Assembly: GCA_965277025.1 (NCBI GenBank)
Contig: OZ255706.1
Coordinates: forward strand, 1,984,001 to 2,048,000
Direction of reading: 5' to 3'
From: Methylomarinum sp965277025
GTDB lineage: Bacteria; Pseudomonadota; Gammaproteobacteria; Methylococcales; Methylomonadaceae
Length of the DNA stretch: 64,000 nt
The stretch's first letter is position 1. Every line of letters starts with the position of its first letter. The translations under genes and the position numbers were made by a program. The notes under the pieces are model-generated. The model had not been told where the DNA came from and did no database searches. It saw only the letters and a program-made list of their open reading frames with translations. Positions 8,813-17,512 of this stretch are shown one piece after another.

Positions 8813-9499
8813 ATGACACATAAAATTACCCAGAAAATTGTCGGTTACAAGGTATTGACCGAAGAAACGGCCGCGGAAGCGGCGAATAACGAGCCTGCCC
8901 AGCCTGAACGGGAGAGCATGCATGAGAAAATGGAGCGCCCGGAAGTCTTGCTGGGCTCCACCTATAAAATCAAGACGCCGCAATCGGAACATGCGCTTTA
9001 TATCACCATTAACGATATGATTTTGAATGCCGGTACCGAGCATGAAGAACGGCGGCCTTATGAGGTTTTCATCAACTCCAAAAACATGGAGCACTTTCAA
9101 TGGGTGCTGGCCTTGACGCGGGTTATTTCCGCTGTTTTTCGCAAAGGCGGCGATGTCTGTTTTCTGGTTGAAGAGCTGAAAGCGGTTTTCGATCCTAAAG
9201 GCGGTTATTTCAAGAAAGGTGGAGTTTTCATGCCGTCATTGGTGGCCGAAATCGGTCACGCCATCGAATCGCATATGAAGCATATCGGCCTGATCAAACC
9301 GGAAGAACTGACGGATCAGCAAAAGCAGTTTCTGGCGGAAAAACGCAAGGAATTTGAAGCCAAACACGGCGCTTCGGATAACGGCGACAACAGTTTTCCG
9401 GAGCAAGCGGTGCTATGCGCAAAATGCAACACCAAAGCGATGGTTTTGATGGATGGCTGCATGACGTGCCTGAATTGTGGCGACAGTAAATGCGGCTGA
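8813..9499 (+). CDS. nrdJ: class II ribonucleotide reductase small subunit NrdJb
   Basis: The second half of the split B12-dependent reductase, 228 aa, 32 bases after NrdJa. The middle (TYKIKTPQSEHALYITIND, PYEVFINSKN, ALTRVISAVFRKGGDV) is the conserved vitamin-B12-dependent reductase C-terminal domain. The tail has two cysteine pairs, LCAKCNT and CMTCLNCGDSKCG, which form a zinc-like knot and the redox-active shuttle thiols that re-reduce the active site. It needs NrdJa as partner and should be co-transcribed with it from the NrdR-controlled promoter. Confidence 0.9.
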   Translation: MTHKITQKIVGYKVLTEETAAEAANNEPAQPERESMHEKMERPEVLLGSTYKIKTPQSEHALYITINDMILNAGTEHEERRPYEVFINSKNMEHFQWVLALTRVISAVFRKGGDVCFLVEELKAVFDPKGGYFKKGGVFMPSLVAEIGHAIESHMKHIGLIKPEELTDQQKQFLAEKRKEFEAKHGASDNGDNSFPEQAVLCAKCNTKAMVLMDGCMTCLNCGDSKCG

Positions 9500-9564
9500 T
9501 TTAGTTAAAGATATAACTAACTATAAAGTTTTTGAGATTGTAGAAACAAAGCAAAAATCATAAA

Positions 9565-9598
9565 AATTAATCAGAGTGCGGCAACACTCTGATTAATT
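9565..9598. terminator. 14-bp perfect hairpin after nrdJb
   Basis: AATTAATCAGAGTG at 9565-9578 pairs base for base with CACTCTGATTAATT at 9585-9598 around a six-base loop. It lies 65 bases past the nrdJb stop and most likely ends that operon, although no long T run follows. Confidence 0.6.
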
Positions 9599-9657
9599 AG
9601 GTAAAAGAAAAAACAAACGAATGGTGTTTTTTCTCCTGTGTTTACGCTAATAAACAT

Positions 9658-11365
9658 GTAACTACTCAGCGTATTTTACCAAAAGCATCAGGTCACTGAG
9701 TAAATTCCGGTAATTTCCCCTTAAATACCAGTACCAACGCTTCAGAGGCACTGACATGATGTTTACGACAAGTGGATAGATATCCCCGAATACGGCAGAA
9801 GGTGATGGCACCCTGCTCACTCCTGAAACACCCCGATATTTTTTGCTGCACCCTGGTCATGCGGATATCATTCTCACCGGGATTATTAGTAAATGGCACA
9901 TCTATTTCTCTCATAAAGCGTAAGACATCATCCTGGTAATTGATCAGCCGTTCCAGTAAGTTTCTGGATTTACTGCGCTTGAGGCACCCACGTTTGGGTT
10001 TACCGGGCAACGGGGTTGGTGGCGGACATTCAATTTGTGCTTTCTCTAATAAATCTCGATATCGTCGTCGATAACAGGCCGCTTTTCTTGCTTCAAGCTT
10101 CCCCCCTGCATCATCGACGACCTGATTGATCTTTTTTAACCGGGTTTCCATTTCTTTGGCCCACTGCTGTCCATCCTGCTCCCGGGCACGGGTCAGTTCA
10201 CGCAGATGATGCGCATTGCACAAGGCATGAGTGAAGGGGGACTTGTAGTAAGGCTTCCAGTGATCGTGGCATAAAATGCCATGAAAGTCAGGCAGGATGC
10301 CAATGACATCCATCGCTTCCTTGCCCCGTTTTACATGGGGAAAATAATGTGTCCATAAATCATTAGAAGCACAATGCAACCAGTACCTGGCGCCATTGAT
10401 GTTAATGCCCGTTTCATCGGCATGTACAACAGAAGCTGCCGCCAGTCTTTGCTTGCAAATCGGCTCAAAGGATGCCAGCTTCTCAAAGGCTGGTTGATTG
10501 AAATTAACCAGCGAACCTTCACTGATGGGGATCTGTAATTGATCGGAAAAATAATCCTTGATGCGCTGGCAGGGCAATAATTGGTACTGCGAAAGATACA
10601 CGGCGTGCGCCTTGAGTTGGTCACCATATTGCACGGCTTTTGTTACGCCCTCGGGAAAAGGAGCAACAAACCGACGACCTTGTTCATCGATAAGCCTTTG
10701 CGCACGATATTCCGTCACAATCCGTGAAATATCAATATCAAATACCTGCCGGGTTTCAAAGCCATCTGCCGTGTAGCTTCCGGCTGGCAAGGTACGGCGA
10801 TCAATCTTGATGGAGATAACGTCATCGGGATCATCGACTTTAACCAGCGTGGTGCCAATATGCCCTTTCTGTCCACCACCTGGTTTTTTTGATCCAGCCC
10901 GTGCTTTCCTTTTACGATCAGGATCACTTGATGGCGGCCTGGAACTGTTACTGCTGTTAAGTCCGAGCCGATGCATCAAGAGCGTGACCAGCAACAACAA
11001 TATCTCCAGCGAAGACCGCAGCGCCGGAGATAAATCGGCTTCATCTTCAATCAGCTGCCGGGCATTGGTAATGGCAGCCTCTACATCAATGGAATCAATC
11101 TTCAATGAAACGGCCTGTGTGTTTAAGTACAGGACTCTTGTCTCATGGCTTTTGAAATACGAATTTTTGCCTCTGTGTTGCCCGTCATCGTATTTTAGAA
11201 ATGCACGGCAGCAGGGCTATCGGGCATTGCTTATAAGGCAACACGCCTCAACTAACGCAGGCTAATACAGTAAACCTCTTGCGCCAGGTGTTGCCGTTAG
11301 AAAATCAAAAATAACGCTAAAATCGTGTCAAGCAGTTTTTTTACTTATTTACGCTGAGTAGTTAC
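9658..11365 (-). mobile_element. IS66-family element (ISBst12-like), copy 1
   Basis: A 1,708-base element bounded by inverted ends GTAACTACTCAGCGTA (9658-9673) and its complement (11350-11365). It carries one transposase gene and lacks the small tnpA/tnpB genes of classical IS66. The same element occurs at 20713 and 38339. No 8-base target duplication is seen here: ATAAACAT lies on one side and ATCAATTT on the other. One flank has therefore been lost or exchanged; the right flank is a piece of an IS701-like element. Confidence 0.9.
9693..11105 (-). CDS. IS66-family transposase, intact copy
   Basis: A 470-residue transposase. The N-terminal part has a leucine-rich helix (SLEILLLLVTLLMHRLGLNSSNSS) followed by the IS66 zinc/linker stretch RPPSSDPDRKRKARAGSKKPGGGQKGH. 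The DDE core has VHADETGIN, ILCHDHWKPYY, NAHHLRELTRA and, near the end, NNPGENDIRM carrying the catalytic Glu. The start is a TTG, as in the other copies. It is the only one of the three copies here with an unbroken reading frame and may be the one able to move the others. Confidence 0.9.
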   Translation of the reverse strand: MKIDSIDVEAAITNARQLIEDEADLSPALRSSLEILLLLVTLLMHRLGLNSSNSSRPPSSDPDRKRKARAGSKKPGGGQKGHIGTTLVKVDDPDDVISIKIDRRTLPAGSYTADGFETRQVFDIDISRIVTEYRAQRLIDEQGRRFVAPFPEGVTKAVQYGDQLKAHAVYLSQYQLLPCQRIKDYFSDQLQIPISEGSLVNFNQPAFEKLASFEPICKQRLAAASVVHADETGININGARYWLHCASNDLWTHYFPHVKRGKEAMDVIGILPDFHGILCHDHWKPYYKSPFTHALCNAHHLRELTRAREQDGQQWAKEMETRLKKINQVVDDAGGKLEARKAACYRRRYRDLLEKAQIECPPPTPLPGKPKRGCLKRSKSRNLLERLINYQDDVLRFMREIDVPFTNNPGENDIRMTRVQQKISGCFRSEQGAITFCRIRGYLSTCRKHHVSASEALVLVFKGKLPEFTQ

Positions 11366-11523
11366 ATCAATTTAAGATTATCCACGCAACTGTACCAGCT
11401 ATCTCCTGTTACAAAACCAGGTTCTAGTCCCCAAGCTAATACTTCGGTCAGCATGTCTTGAAAATAGTCATTTTTTGTCTTTCCTTCCGCCTTATCGACC
11501 ACCCGGAAATTCAGTGGTTGGTG
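11366..11523 (-). pseudogene. internal fragment of an IS701-like transposase
   Basis: 158 bases nearly identical to the middle of the IS701-like transposase found whole at 15100-16185 and 53185-54270 (residues ~135-190, HQPLNFRVVDKAEGKTKNDYF to DSWYSCVDNLKL). It is cut on the left by IS66 and on the right by ISAs1, whose inverted repeat starts at 11524. It shows that both elements inserted into, or recombined within, a third IS. Confidence 0.85.
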
Positions 11524-11543
11524 CAGGGCCAGCGCATAAAAAC

Positions 11544-12440
11544 TCACCCAAATATCACTTGAGTCCTGAAGTCATCGCTGAGGGCTGCCTTGAAGCGCTT
11601 GCGCTCAATGGTTTGTCGTTCGCCGATCTGGCGTTCACACGCCACCATGCCAATGCCCTTGAGTCCTTGCCAGCGCCGGGGCGAAGGCAAGGTGTCCAGA
11701 CAATCAGCCAGGTAGTAGCGGCGCTGTTCAATCCGGCCGTGTCCGACATCGACCTGTTCGTGGTGGCCCAGTAGCGCCTGACCGTCCTCAACACCGCCAT
11801 CCACCGCCACGGCAAAGTAATCCACGATCGCTTCATGCAAGGACTTCTGGTTGCCCTTGACCGCCAGGGCGTAATCAGCCCCTTTCTCGACGATCTTGCC
11901 AGCAATCTTTTCCTGGCATCCCATCGCGTCAATGGTCACGATGCAGCCTTTAATTTCCAGCATGGCCAACAGTCGGGGAATGGCGGTAATTTCATTGGAC
12001 TTCTCCTGTGTTTTGACCTGACCCAGGGAGAGCCCCGTCTGGCTTGCCCAGGCGCTGACCATGTGGATCGCGCCCATCTTGTCCTCCTGATCAAAGGACC
12101 GGCGCGCCGTTTTGCCGTCAATGGCAACCACTTCCCCCTCGGTCAGTCTGGCGACACTTTGCACCCAGCGACTGAAACAGGCGCTGACTTCCTCGGCCGG
12201 CAACCGTGACATCCGGCGGGCAATGCAGTCGTGCGAGGGGATTCCGTTTTCCAACGCTATCCATTGCCGCAGCCAGTCTTGTTTCTCTTTGCCGAAGGCT
12301 TCTATGGCCTCCCGGCCTTCAGCGCCACTGACCACCGCGCAGATGGTCAGTACGATAATATCCAGCAGTTGATGACGCTTGTGGCGTTCAATTCGCGGGT
12401 CTTCCAGGCTTGAAAAGGCTTCTTGCAGGCTCAGGGACAT
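11544..12440 (-). pseudogene. ISAs1-family transposase with internal deletion
   Basis: 298 residues that match the 371-residue transposase at 40013-41128, except that 73 residues near the C-terminus are missing: the sequence jumps from RQTIER directly to KRFKAAL. The frame stays open. The deleted part includes VRSHWGVENSLHWVLDVTF, the conserved Glu-bearing region of the catalytic site, so the product should be inactive. N-terminal marks are LEDPRIERHKRHQLLDII and VAIDGKTARRSFD. The deletion lies between short similar stretches (ERK/IKRK), which suggests slippage. Confidence 0.85.
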
Positions 12441-12501
12441 TTTGATTCCTCATACAGTTTTGCATGAATGATACTGAACTCGCTGTTTTAATAGGATCTT
12501 T

Positions 12502-13723
12502 CTCTGTACATGACAAAAAATATTAAAAGCTGGCGTAGCTCGTTGAAATGTAATTAAATACCGCATTTTGTTTTAGCGAATATGAATAACGGGACATTAC
12601 AAATCAACGAGCTGACCGTCATATTAACTGAGCACTTTCAATGGAACAAGGCAAGAATCGTTTGTTTTGTGGGTATGTTAATTGCTTTGATGGCAGTTAG
12701 CACGGTCAATCTGGCCCAGCTCGCCGTATTCTTTCCCAGTCGGGCAAAAATTTCCTCACGATATCGACGGATGCAACGATTTTTCAGTGACCATTGGCTG
12801 GATTACAATGAAGTCGCTCATTTCATCATGAAACGGTTTGGTTTCACTGATCAGGATTACTGTCTGACGTTAGACAGGACGAACTGGAAGTGGGGTAAAA
12901 CCAATATTAATCTGCTGGTGCTTGCCGTGGTTTATCGGGGTGCCGCCATTCCTGTGTATTGGTTGCCTTTAAACAAGCGGGGCAACTCTAATACGAAGGA
13001 ACGTATAGCGCTGATGAAACGCTTTATTGCGCAGTTTGGCCGACATCACATCAAAGGTCTTTTGGCTGATCGGGAGTTTATTGGAGACGAATGGATGGGC
13101 TGGTTGTTTGAGCAAGAGATTCCCTTTTATATCCGTATTCGCAACAACGCCTGGACAACCAATGCCCAAGGCCAGCGAATACGCGTAGAGCGTTTGTTTT
13201 ATGGGCTTAAGCCGGGTAGCACACGACACCTCTCAACAGCGCGCTATTTGGGAAATTGTTCAATTTATCTCAGTGGGTTACGGCTGAGTGATGGTGAGTT
13301 ATTAATCATCGTCTGTCAGCATTTGAACCCTGATGCGATTAAAATTTATGGCTTGCGTTGGGAAATCGAAACGCTTTTCGGCGGTTTAAAAGGACGGGGA
13401 TTCAAACTTGAGGAAACGCGTGTAGTCGGTTATCTTCGGATCAAAAAATTGTTAGTACTTCCCGTTATTGCTTTCTGTTGGTCACATAAAGCAGGCGAAT
13501 GGAAACATGATTGCGAGTTACCAATAAAAACCAAAACACATCAGCGGCTCGCGCAAAGCCTGTTTCGATATGGATTAGATTGTATCCGCTCAACGTTGTT
13601 TAATGTCTTATCTCAATCAAAAAGGATGATTAGAAAAGTGATTGCTCTTTTGCAACCCATACCTTTTGTCACTGGAATACATGAGGCTCAATTGTCATAA
13701 GCTAATTTTTGTCATGTACAGAG
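12502..13723 (+). mobile_element. IS4-family element, copy A
   Basis: 1,222 bases with inverted ends CTCTGTACATGAC (12502) and GTCATGTACAGAG (to 13723). A 9-base direct repeat AGGATCTTT flanks it, so it inserted whole into the right end of the ISAs1 element. Other copies lie at 58445-59666 (whole) and 43546-44537 (truncated). Confidence 0.92.
12582..13700 (+). CDS. IS4-family transposase, copy A
   Basis: 372-residue DDE transposase. First Asp in LTLDRTNWKWG (~residue 100), second in LLADREF (~165), and the Y-(2)-R-(3)-E-(6)-K signature of IS4 in YGLRWEIETLFGGLKGRGF (~255-275). The reading frame is complete and differs from copy C at a handful of positions only. It is carried on a well-bounded element with a target repeat, so recent movement is plausible. 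Confidence 0.92.
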   Translation: MNNGTLQINELTVILTEHFQWNKARIVCFVGMLIALMAVSTVNLAQLAVFFPSRAKISSRYRRMQRFFSDHWLDYNEVAHFIMKRFGFTDQDYCLTLDRTNWKWGKTNINLLVLAVVYRGAAIPVYWLPLNKRGNSNTKERIALMKRFIAQFGRHHIKGLLADREFIGDEWMGWLFEQEIPFYIRIRNNAWTTNAQGQRIRVERLFYGLKPGSTRHLSTARYLGNCSIYLSGLRLSDGELLIIVCQHLNPDAIKIYGLRWEIETLFGGLKGRGFKLEETRVVGYLRIKKLLVLPVIAFCWSHKAGEWKHDCELPIKTKTHQRLAQSLFRYGLDCIRSTLFNVLSQSKRMIRKVIALLQPIPFVTGIHEAQLS

Positions 13724-13766
13724 AGGATCTTTTTATGCGCTGGCCCTGTCTCCATTAGGAGGTGGT

Positions 13767-13862
13767 ATGCGTATAAAACATGTATATGTACATGCATATA
13801 CTCGTTGGCGAAATGGCCGATTTGAGCATGTGTCTGCGCATTGGCGTTCTTTGCCAAGGTAG
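13767..13862 (+). CDS. possible 31-residue basic peptide
   Basis: A short frame starts at ATG 13767 just after a strong AGGAGG (13757-13762) and ends TAG at 13862, directly before a perfect hairpin. The product is rich in Arg, His and aromatics, with an internal echo (VHAYTRWR and VSAHWRSL). I do not recognise it. The ribosome site and following hairpin favour a real gene, or the tail of one cut by the ISAs1 element that ends at 13748. Confidence 0.4.
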   Translation: MRIKHVYVHAYTRWRNGRFEHVSAHWRSLPR

Positions 13863-13872
13863 TTGATAAAAT

Positions 13873-13897
13873 AGCCCTTTGGTATTTCCAAAGGGCT
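13873..13897. terminator. 10-bp perfect hairpin
   Basis: AGCCCTTTGG (13873-13882) pairs with CCAAAGGGCT (13888-13897) around a five-base loop. It follows the small frame ending at 13862 and precedes the MOSC gene; it has no T run. Confidence 0.5.
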
Positions 13898-13924
13898 GTT
13901 AAACCCGTGAAAAATAGGAATAGA

Positions 13925-14761
13925 ATGGATTTGAAAGTGTTTTTGAGTCAGATGTTTATCTATCCGGTCAAATCATTGGCCGGCATTGAAGTTACCCGCT
14001 GGCCGGTGGTGGAAACGGGGTTTCTTTATGATCGCCAATGGATGCTGGTCGATCAGGACAATCGTTTTCTAAGCCAGCGCCACATGCCTAAAATGGCGCT
14101 GATTAAAACGGCACTGAGCGAATCGGAACTGATTCTGTCAGCGCCGGGGCAAGCGGATATTTTCGTCCCATTACAGTCAGAAAGTGATCACGAGCTGGAA
14201 GTTGAAATATGGCGTGATCATTGCCGGGCCAGTCTGCTGGAACAGCAAGTGGATGAGTGGTTCAGTGAGTTTCTAAATGTCTCTTGCCGGCTGGTTTTTC
14301 AGCCGGATGATGCAATCAGGCGCGTTGATCCTGATTACGCCAGAGAGACTGATCGAGTGGCATTTTCCGATGGTTTTCCCTTTTTACTGACGACAAACGC
14401 ATCATTGGAGTCATTAAATCAGGCGATGGGCTTGTCATTGCCCATGATCCGTTTTCGGCCCAATCTGGTTGTATCGGGTTGTGAGCCTTATGCAGAGGAT
14501 TGCTGGCAGGAAATCCGCATAGGCGAGTTGAATTTTCGCTTGCCCAAACCATGTTCACGCTGCATTGTCCCGACGATCGATCCTGAAACGGCTGAACGCG
14601 GCAAAGAACCGATGAAAACCCTGCAAAAACTGAGAAAATGGGAACATCATGTTTATTTTGGACAAAATGCCATTCATGACCAGAGCGGTGAATTGGCCGT
14701 GGGAATGCCGGTAAGCATCGTTAAAACCGGTCCTGCGCAGCCGCCATTGAGTGAAAAATAA
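13925..14761 (+). CDS. MOSC domain protein (YcbX/mARC-like, no ferredoxin domain)
   Basis: The N-terminal MOSC_N domain begins LSQMFIYPVKSLAGIEV and contains FLYDRQWMLVD. The C-terminal MOSC domain has RFRPNLVV and the molybdenum-ligand cysteine region PCSRCIVPTIDPETAERGKEP. MOSC proteins carry molybdenum cofactor and reduce N-hydroxylated compounds. E. coli YcbX has an extra C-terminal [2Fe-2S] domain that is absent here (278 aa), so an outside electron donor is needed. The start is set at ATG 13925, since upstream residues in the longer frame come from the hairpin. It may use cofactor from the MobA pathway. Confidence 0.85.
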   Translation: MDLKVFLSQMFIYPVKSLAGIEVTRWPVVETGFLYDRQWMLVDQDNRFLSQRHMPKMALIKTALSESELILSAPGQADIFVPLQSESDHELEVEIWRDHCRASLLEQQVDEWFSEFLNVSCRLVFQPDDAIRRVDPDYARETDRVAFSDGFPFLLTTNASLESLNQAMGLSLPMIRFRPNLVVSGCEPYAEDCWQEIRIGELNFRLPKPCSRCIVPTIDPETAERGKEPMKTLQKLRKWEHHVYFGQNAIHDQSGELAVGMPVSIVKTGPAQPPLSEK

Positions 14762-14784
14762 TCGCAAAGAGGAAATGCTATTTA

Positions 14785-14820
14785 CATTTTGCTTACAAAA
14801 TCAATAGCTTGTAGCTATCA
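14785..14820. repeat. 36-base dispersed repeat (partner at 41672-41707)
   Basis: Begins CATTTTGCTTACAAAAT and continues with an AGCTTGTAGC-like part. The same first 17 bases occur exactly at 41672, and the remaining 19 differ at about six positions. Both copies are intergenic. The core ATTTTG/CAAAAT is a small inverted repeat. Confidence 0.5.
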
Positions 14821-15094
14821 ATTTTGACGGCACATCCTTGTGCTGCTACGAATCGCGAAAAATTAAGCGATTTCTTAGTCATACAGAAATTTAACTTTTA
14901 AGATGGTTTGTAATAGTCGAAAATGTTTATCCAGCGTATAGATTTTACTGCCGTGCTGTTTGGCATTTTGAGCAATAATCAAATCAGGAATACCGACGCC
15001 ATTAACGCCTTCCCTCAAGCATTTTGTTTGAAATTCAATTATCTCATTCCAGCGAATATGTAATGGAAGTTTATTGATTTCATGAAGTAATTTT

Positions 15095-16217
15095 AGAAGT
15101 TACGCATTGACAACAGATCGAAATTTTGGGTTTAAATGATTCATATTTGGCATAAAGGTGTCGATAAACGAAGCCATAACATCGTTGAATAAATTCCGCT
15201 GTACGCTATAGCAATTATTAATCACGTCTGCAAAGCTCAATTTTTGTAATTGAACAAAGCCACAAATTGCAGAAAAAATATGATTATTTATTGCTCTTTT
15301 ATTGCGAACCTGGAACCGCTCAATATTACACACCTGCTTTATTGCCCGATGATATTGCTCAATCTGCCAATGCCTATCATGTTGTTCGGTAAATGCTTTC
15401 TTGTCAAAAACAGCAGTTTTTTCTTCATCAGGTAGTGAACTTATGTAATGGCGAACTTGTTCTTTCAAGGTCGTCCGAAATAATTTCACATACCCAAAAT
15501 TTTTGAGCCAAACCATTAAGCCGTCTTCCGGGATTTCTAATTGCCTGACTTGAACCCATGAACCTTTTTCAACAGAGACTAATCGATTACCTTCCACTGC
15601 AAAGAATAATCCTGTCTGATGATTTCTTATCAATTTAAGATTATCCACGCAACTGTACCAGCTATCTCCTGTTATAAAACCAGGTTCTAGTCCCCAAGCT
15701 AATACTTCGGTCAGCATGTCTTGAAAATAGTCATTTTTTGTCTTTCCTTCCGCCTTATCGACCACCCGGAAATTCAGTGGTTGGTGTTTTCCTTGAATGT
15801 CTGTGTAGTACAACGTGACAAGATTGATTCCCTTGACTGCTCTATGATGTTTTCCCGACCAAAAATAACTGACAAATGCCATATATTGGCTATAAGGTTT
15901 ATCAAGAACACTATCGTCAACACTCAAGGTTCCGCCCTTTAAATTCAGGCTTGCGCTGGCTTCATTGTATAAATCTCGCCCAGTGTAATGCTCCCGATTT
16001 AGAAATCGATTTACGCTATCATGTGATATTGACATGACTTCTCCTAATCGTCGACAACTAGCTTGTTTCGGCTCACTTAATAAAAAACCAATATACATGG
16101 GTAATGTACAGCAGGCTGTTGAGGGGCGTGTTATTTCTCTTATCAAGGTTTGCCTTGCATTGACTTTGGGATTTTTTAAACCCATAGTTTAACATTGCCT
16201 GTCAATGCGTAACTTCT
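15095..16217 (-). mobile_element. IS701-like element, copy in vapC
   Basis: 1,123 bases with inverted ends AGAAGTTACGCATTGACA and its complement. It has the same length as the copy at 53180-54302. That copy has a 7-base target repeat; this one has none that matches exactly, and the vapC halves rejoin perfectly without one. Confidence 0.9.
15100..16185 (-). CDS. IS701-like (IS4 superfamily) transposase
   Basis: 361 residues. The first catalytic Asp lies in GGTLSVDDSVLDKPYSQY, the second in GFITGDSWYS, and the Glu in RHWQIEQYHRAIKQ followed by FQVRNKRAINNHI. This pattern matches the DDE transposases that databases place with IS701. The frame is intact. The neighbour copy at 53185 differs at a few residues (for example A/Y at SQYMAF versus SQYMAY). 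It lies inside vapC in the same orientation as that gene. Confidence 0.85.
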   Translation of the reverse strand: MGLKNPKVNARQTLIREITRPSTACCTLPMYIGFLLSEPKQASCRRLGEVMSISHDSVNRFLNREHYTGRDLYNEASASLNLKGGTLSVDDSVLDKPYSQYMAFVSYFWSGKHHRAVKGINLVTLYYTDIQGKHQPLNFRVVDKAEGKTKNDYFQDMLTEVLAWGLEPGFITGDSWYSCVDNLKLIRNHQTGLFFAVEGNRLVSVEKGSWVQVRQLEIPEDGLMVWLKNFGYVKLFRTTLKEQVRHYISSLPDEEKTAVFDKKAFTEQHDRHWQIEQYHRAIKQVCNIERFQVRNKRAINNHIFSAICGFVQLQKLSFADVINNCYSVQRNLFNDVMASFIDTFMPNMNHLNPKFRSVVNA

Positions 16218-16388
16218 ATAATTTGATCACTTTCGCTTGCTTTTTTATTTTCAGATAAGGGATCAACTCTGCAAGAATGATGTCGTTGACAGCAAGGAGG
16301 TTTTCATCAATCAAGAATTCCATCCGTTCTGCGTTATCGCCTTTTCTAAAAAAGTCAGTCCATATGGATGTATCCACCAATACATGCA

Positions 16389-16583
16389 TCAATGTCGATC
16401 TCTGAGCTTATTCAGATCAATATCCAAATCAATTTTGCCGCGGTAGTTTTTTAGCTCGGATAGTTTTGATTTTCTGATTAATTCTTCCAGGGCCTTAATA
16501 ATTACAGCGGTTTTTGTATGGGTATGGGTGAGTTTCATGGCCTCATCGAGCAAATTTTCAGGTAAATCCAGGGTCGTTCTCAT
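16389..16583 (-). CDS. vapB: VapB-family antitoxin
   Basis: A 64-residue antitoxin. The N-terminal MRTTLDLPENLLDEAMKLT is a ribbon-helix-helix DNA-binding motif of the VapB type, followed by KTAVIIKALEELIRKSK and an acidic tail KIDLDIDLNKLRD that would wrap the toxin. I use the internal Met (16583) because GGAGA precedes it by seven bases. It overlaps vapC by one base. Since vapC is interrupted, the antitoxin is now without a working partner here. Confidence 0.85.
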   Translation of the reverse strand: MRTTLDLPENLLDEAMKLTHTHTKTAVIIKALEELIRKSKLSELKNYRGKIDLDIDLNKLRDRH

Positions 16584-16666
16584 GATTGTCTCCATGTTTA
16601 TGCATAATATTCTATTTTAATATGCATCATTGTTCAAGAAATCAGCAGTTGTGCTATGCTTTGAGT

Positions 16667-17512
16667 ATGGACAAATATCGATTATTTCCTTCGCCGTTCA
16701 AGCAAACACCAGCCATCAATTACTCCACCGCCATCGGTGTTGTGCTGACCTTGGGATTGTTGCTGTTTATTATTTATTACGCGGCCAATACGCCGGAAAT
16801 CTTTATTAATATTCCGGGGCTTGGAATCGTGCTGGGCGGCACCCTGGCGGCGGTTTTTCTGAGCTATCCATTACGCGACATCAAGCAAGGGATCAAATCT
16901 ATCCGGCAGATTGTTTTTTATGAAAGCCTGAACCCCCAGCGGGAAGTCGATGAAATAGTCGCCGTCGCGAAAATGTGGTTTCAACGCGATAAAATCGCTA
17001 TCGAAAACACCATCGGCACCATTCAGAATCCCTATCTCAAAACCAGCTTTCAGCTGATTGTCGATAATGCGCCGCTGGATGACATTCTGGCCTTGCTGAA
17101 ATGGCGGATCGCCAGAATGCGGGCCAAAGAAAAGGCTGAAGCCAACATCTTTCACAGTCTGGCGGCTTTTGCGCCGGCTTTTGGTATGTTTGGCACGCTG
17201 GTTGGTCTGATCAATATGCTTCAGGTGATTGAAGTCAAGGAAATTCATTCGATTACCTCTAACATGGCTATCGCCTTGACGACAACTCTGTACGGCTTGA
17301 TGCTGGCCAATCTGTTATTCAATCCGATCGCCATCAAACTGGAACGGCGTACCGAACAGCGCATTATGATCATGAGCATGATCATGGAAGGGGTGACCTT
17401 GATCGTTGAAGGGCGGCCGCCGTCATTTATCCGGGAAACACTGAATTCATTCGTTGCGCAATATGATAATGAATTGCACGATGAAGCCATTCAGGATTTG
17501 TATGATGAATAA
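16667..17512 (+). CDS. MotA/TolQ/ExbB-type proton channel protein
   Basis: 281 residues from ATG 16667. Two N-terminal membrane segments (AIGVVLTLGLLLFIIYYA and GLGIVLGGTLAAVFLSYPL) and two later ones around FHSLAAFAPAFGMFGTLVGLINML and MAIALTTTLYGLMLANLLF form the four-helix MotA pattern; the cytoplasmic loop is charged (WRIARMRAKEKAEAN). It overlaps the next gene, a MotB-like OmpA-domain protein, so the pair forms a proton-driven stator. No flagellar genes lie nearby. The pair could drive motility or another envelope task. Confidence 0.82.
   Translation: MDKYRLFPSPFKQTPAINYSTAIGVVLTLGLLLFIIYYAANTPEIFINIPGLGIVLGGTLAAVFLSYPLRDIKQGIKSIRQIVFYESLNPQREVDEIVAVAKMWFQRDKIAIENTIGTIQNPYLKTSFQLIVDNAPLDDILALLKWRIARMRAKEKAEANIFHSLAAFAPAFGMFGTLVGLINMLQVIEVKEIHSITSNMAIALTTTLYGLMLANLLFNPIAIKLERRTEQRIMIMSMIMEGVTLIVEGRPPSFIRETLNSFVAQYDNELHDEAIQDLYDE

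Larger units (their letters stand above)
11524..13748 (-). mobile_element. ISAs1-family element, copy 1, interrupted by an IS4 element
   Basis: Ends are CAGGGCCAGCGCATAAAAA at 11524 and the complementary TTTTTATGCGCTGGCCCTG ending at 13748. The IS4 element at 12502-13723 sits in its right end and is flanked by a 9-base repeat AGGATCTTT (12493-12501 and 13724-13732). Its own outer flanks (GGTTGGTG and TCTCCATTAG) differ, so no target repeat survives. Compared with the whole copy at 39993-41205 it has also lost ~219 internal bases. Confidence 0.88.
14875..16389 (-). pseudogene. vapC: VapC-family PIN-domain toxin, split by an IS701-like element
   Basis: Read without the inserted element (15095-16217), the gene encodes ~132 residues of a PIN-domain ribonuclease. 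It begins MHVLVDTSIWTDFF (first acidic residue), has LAVNDIILAELIP (second), and ends GIPDLIIAQNAK with LYTLDKHF-like KIYTLDKHF. The two halves join in frame (SDQI then IKLLHE) with no base gained or lost. The start codon overlaps the vapB stop (TGATG), the standard antitoxin-toxin order. The insertion removes toxin activity. Confidence 0.88.
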
